In this document: positions 6,287 to 7,039 of the stretch, piece after piece
Layout: the number at the start of each line of letters is the position of its first letter
How positions within the stretch are numbered: the first letter of the stretch is position 1
Translations under genes and position numbers: made by a program
DNA from: Bacillota bacterium
Lineage (GTDB): Bacteria > Bacillota > Clostridia > Lutisporales > Lutisporaceae
Direction: 5' to 3'
Assembly: GCA_023230985.1 (NCBI GenBank)
Contig: JALNWH010000097.1
Span: forward strand, 1-7,039
Length of the DNA stretch: 7,039 nt
Notes under the pieces: generated by a model
Told to the model about the DNA's origin: nothing
Seen by the model: the letters and a program-made list of their open reading frames with translations, nothing else
Database searches by the model: none

Positions 6287-6291
6287 GTTGC

Positions 6292-6942
6292 TTATTCTTT
6301 TATAAGCCTTTTATATATTATATAAGAGTAAACTAAGGGTATGATAGAGGGCAAAATCAATATTATTACAAATAATAGGCCCAAATTTATATTTAATAAT
6401 GATAATATAATCCCTATAAGTCCCCCCGCTGTCCATAGAAGTGCCGCCAGCCTGTGTGTTTTTTTCCATACCTCTTCACTGGCAAGAGTCCAAGGAGTCT
6501 TTATTCCCACAAAATAATTATGCTTCACTCTCCCCATAACATTTCCCATAAGCATAAATAATAAGGATATGCCAAAGAATACCAGCCTTGTAGTATTTAC
6601 AATGTATCCCAAGGATGCGGCAATAATCATTATATGCATTGCAAAGAAAAATATATGGAATAGATATCTGAAATATATATAGGTGCTTTCAAACAGCTTA
6701 TAGTTATTTTTCTTGGGATCAAGAGCAGGTAAAAAAATAAACAATATATACATAATTAAGTTTGTTATAGGCATAATCAAGCTACCGGATAGTTTACCGG
6801 AATAACCGTCAATCTCACCTTTGAAATTCCAATGAGTGGGAACCTTTTCCGGCAGTATAGGATAAAAATACATGCTGATTAAAAAGGCTGCTATTACAAT
6901 AACAATAAGCGGTATTTCTCTTTTAAAATTAATCTTTTTCAT
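6292..6942 (-). CDS. sdpI: SdpI-family integral membrane protein (DUF1648 + SdpI domain)
   Basis: This 216-aa protein has about six membrane helices (roughly 10-29, 57-74, 97-115, 120-137, 166-183 and 187-206). The DUF1648 signature LPEKVPTHWNFKGEIDGY (30-47) follows helix 1. The SdpI signature GRVKHNYFVGIKTPWTLASE (137-156) and WKKTHRLAALLWTAGG (159-174) follow helix 4. In Bacillus subtilis SdpI both protects against the SdpC toxin and, when toxin is bound, holds the repressor SdpR at the membrane so that the operon turns on. Here no sdpC-like gene is visible, so immunity is only inferred from family. The upstream frame is the C-terminus of an SdpR-like repressor, overlapping by 14 nt, which strengthens the call. 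The longest frame begins with TTG at 6945, but the adjacent ATG at 6942 is better: GGGAGGG lies about 7 nt ahead of it. A transport role has also been considered for DUF1648 proteins. Confidence 0.88.
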   Translation of the reverse strand: MKKINFKREIPLIVIVIAAFLISMYFYPILPEKVPTHWNFKGEIDGYSGKLSGSLIMPITNLIMYILFIFLPALDPKKNNYKLFESTYIYFRYLFHIFFFAMHIMIIAASLGYIVNTTRLVFFGISLLFMLMGNVMGRVKHNYFVGIKTPWTLASEEVWKKTHRLAALLWTAGGLIGIILSLLNINLGLLFVIILILPSIIPLVYSYIIYKRLIKE

Positions 6943-7039
6943 CAAATGTCCCTCCCTTGATATCGGCTATATTAAAAAACCAGTTTAAAACCTCTTGAAA
7001 AACTGTAGTATTGAGCGAATATATAATATTTTGTCCATC
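6929..7039 (-). CDS. sdpR: SdpR-like ArsR-family autorepressor, C-terminal fragment cut by window edge
   Basis: Reading inward from the right edge gives 36 residues and a TAA at 6931-6929. They begin DGQNIIYSLNTTVFQEVLNW and continue FFNIADIKGG. The YSLNTTVFQEVLNWF stretch is characteristic of the end of SdpR-family winged-helix repressors: the last wing strand, then the C-terminal dimer helix. The DNA-binding helices lie beyond the window, so about two thirds of the protein is missing from view. The gene overlaps the SdpI start by 14 nt, and the SdpI ribosome binding site is embedded in its last codons, which points to one coupled transcript. SdpR proteins normally repress their own operon, so the operator and promoter should lie just outside the right edge. 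Confidence 0.75.
   Translation of the reverse strand, partial: DGQNIIYSLNTTVFQEVLNWFFNIADIKGGTFDEKD

Overview
The window is AT-rich and tightly packed. It looks like a chromosomal segment of an anaerobic, low-GC Gram-positive bacterium, most likely class Clostridia. The pointers are strong purine-rich ribosome binding sites, an SLH-domain surface protein with a YaaH/SleL-like GH18 domain, a PrsA-type foldase, an SdpR/SdpI pair, and a corrinoid-protein reactivation pair (RACo-like plus MetH-activation-like) typical of anaerobes that use methyl-transfer chemistry. No mobile element, RNA gene or CRISPR array was seen.

Layout. (1) 1-1302, minus strand: a stand-alone vitamin B12-dependent methionine synthase activation-domain protein, followed by a [2Fe-2S]/ASKHA corrinoid activator (RACo/DUF4445 family). 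The activator overlaps it by 16 nt and runs off the left edge. (2) 1303-1564: an AT-rich divergent intergenic region. (3) 1565-4388, plus strand: three genes for exported or membrane-anchored proteins. These are a PrsA-like peptidyl-prolyl isomerase, a small membrane-anchored FMN-binding-domain protein, and a secreted DUF4163/DUF3298 protein with a copper-amine-oxidase-N-like domain. (4) 4397-4429: a hairpin acting as a probable two-way terminator between convergent genes. (5) 4406-6139, minus strand: a secreted protein with three SLH domains and a GH18 glycosidase domain, with an extended -10 promoter candidate upstream. (6) 6292-7039, minus strand: an SdpI-family membrane protein, preceded by the C-terminal end of an SdpR-like ArsR-family autorepressor cut by the right edge.

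How the genes fit together. The left pair should keep cobalamin-dependent methyltransferases active by reducing inactive Co(II), but the client methyltransferase is not in the window. The middle plus-strand genes and the SLH-GH18 gene all act outside the membrane (folding, possible redox flavin, cell-wall turnover), so the centre is a cell-envelope neighbourhood. The SdpR/SdpI pair is a self-regulated membrane module whose toxin, if any, is not visible. Two partial genes at the edges (RACo-like and SdpR-like) were read by direct translation. Three start codons (FMN-binding, SLH-GH18, SdpI) were moved to the ATG that sits correctly behind its ribosome binding site. Family assignments come from recognised motifs only; no database search was run.
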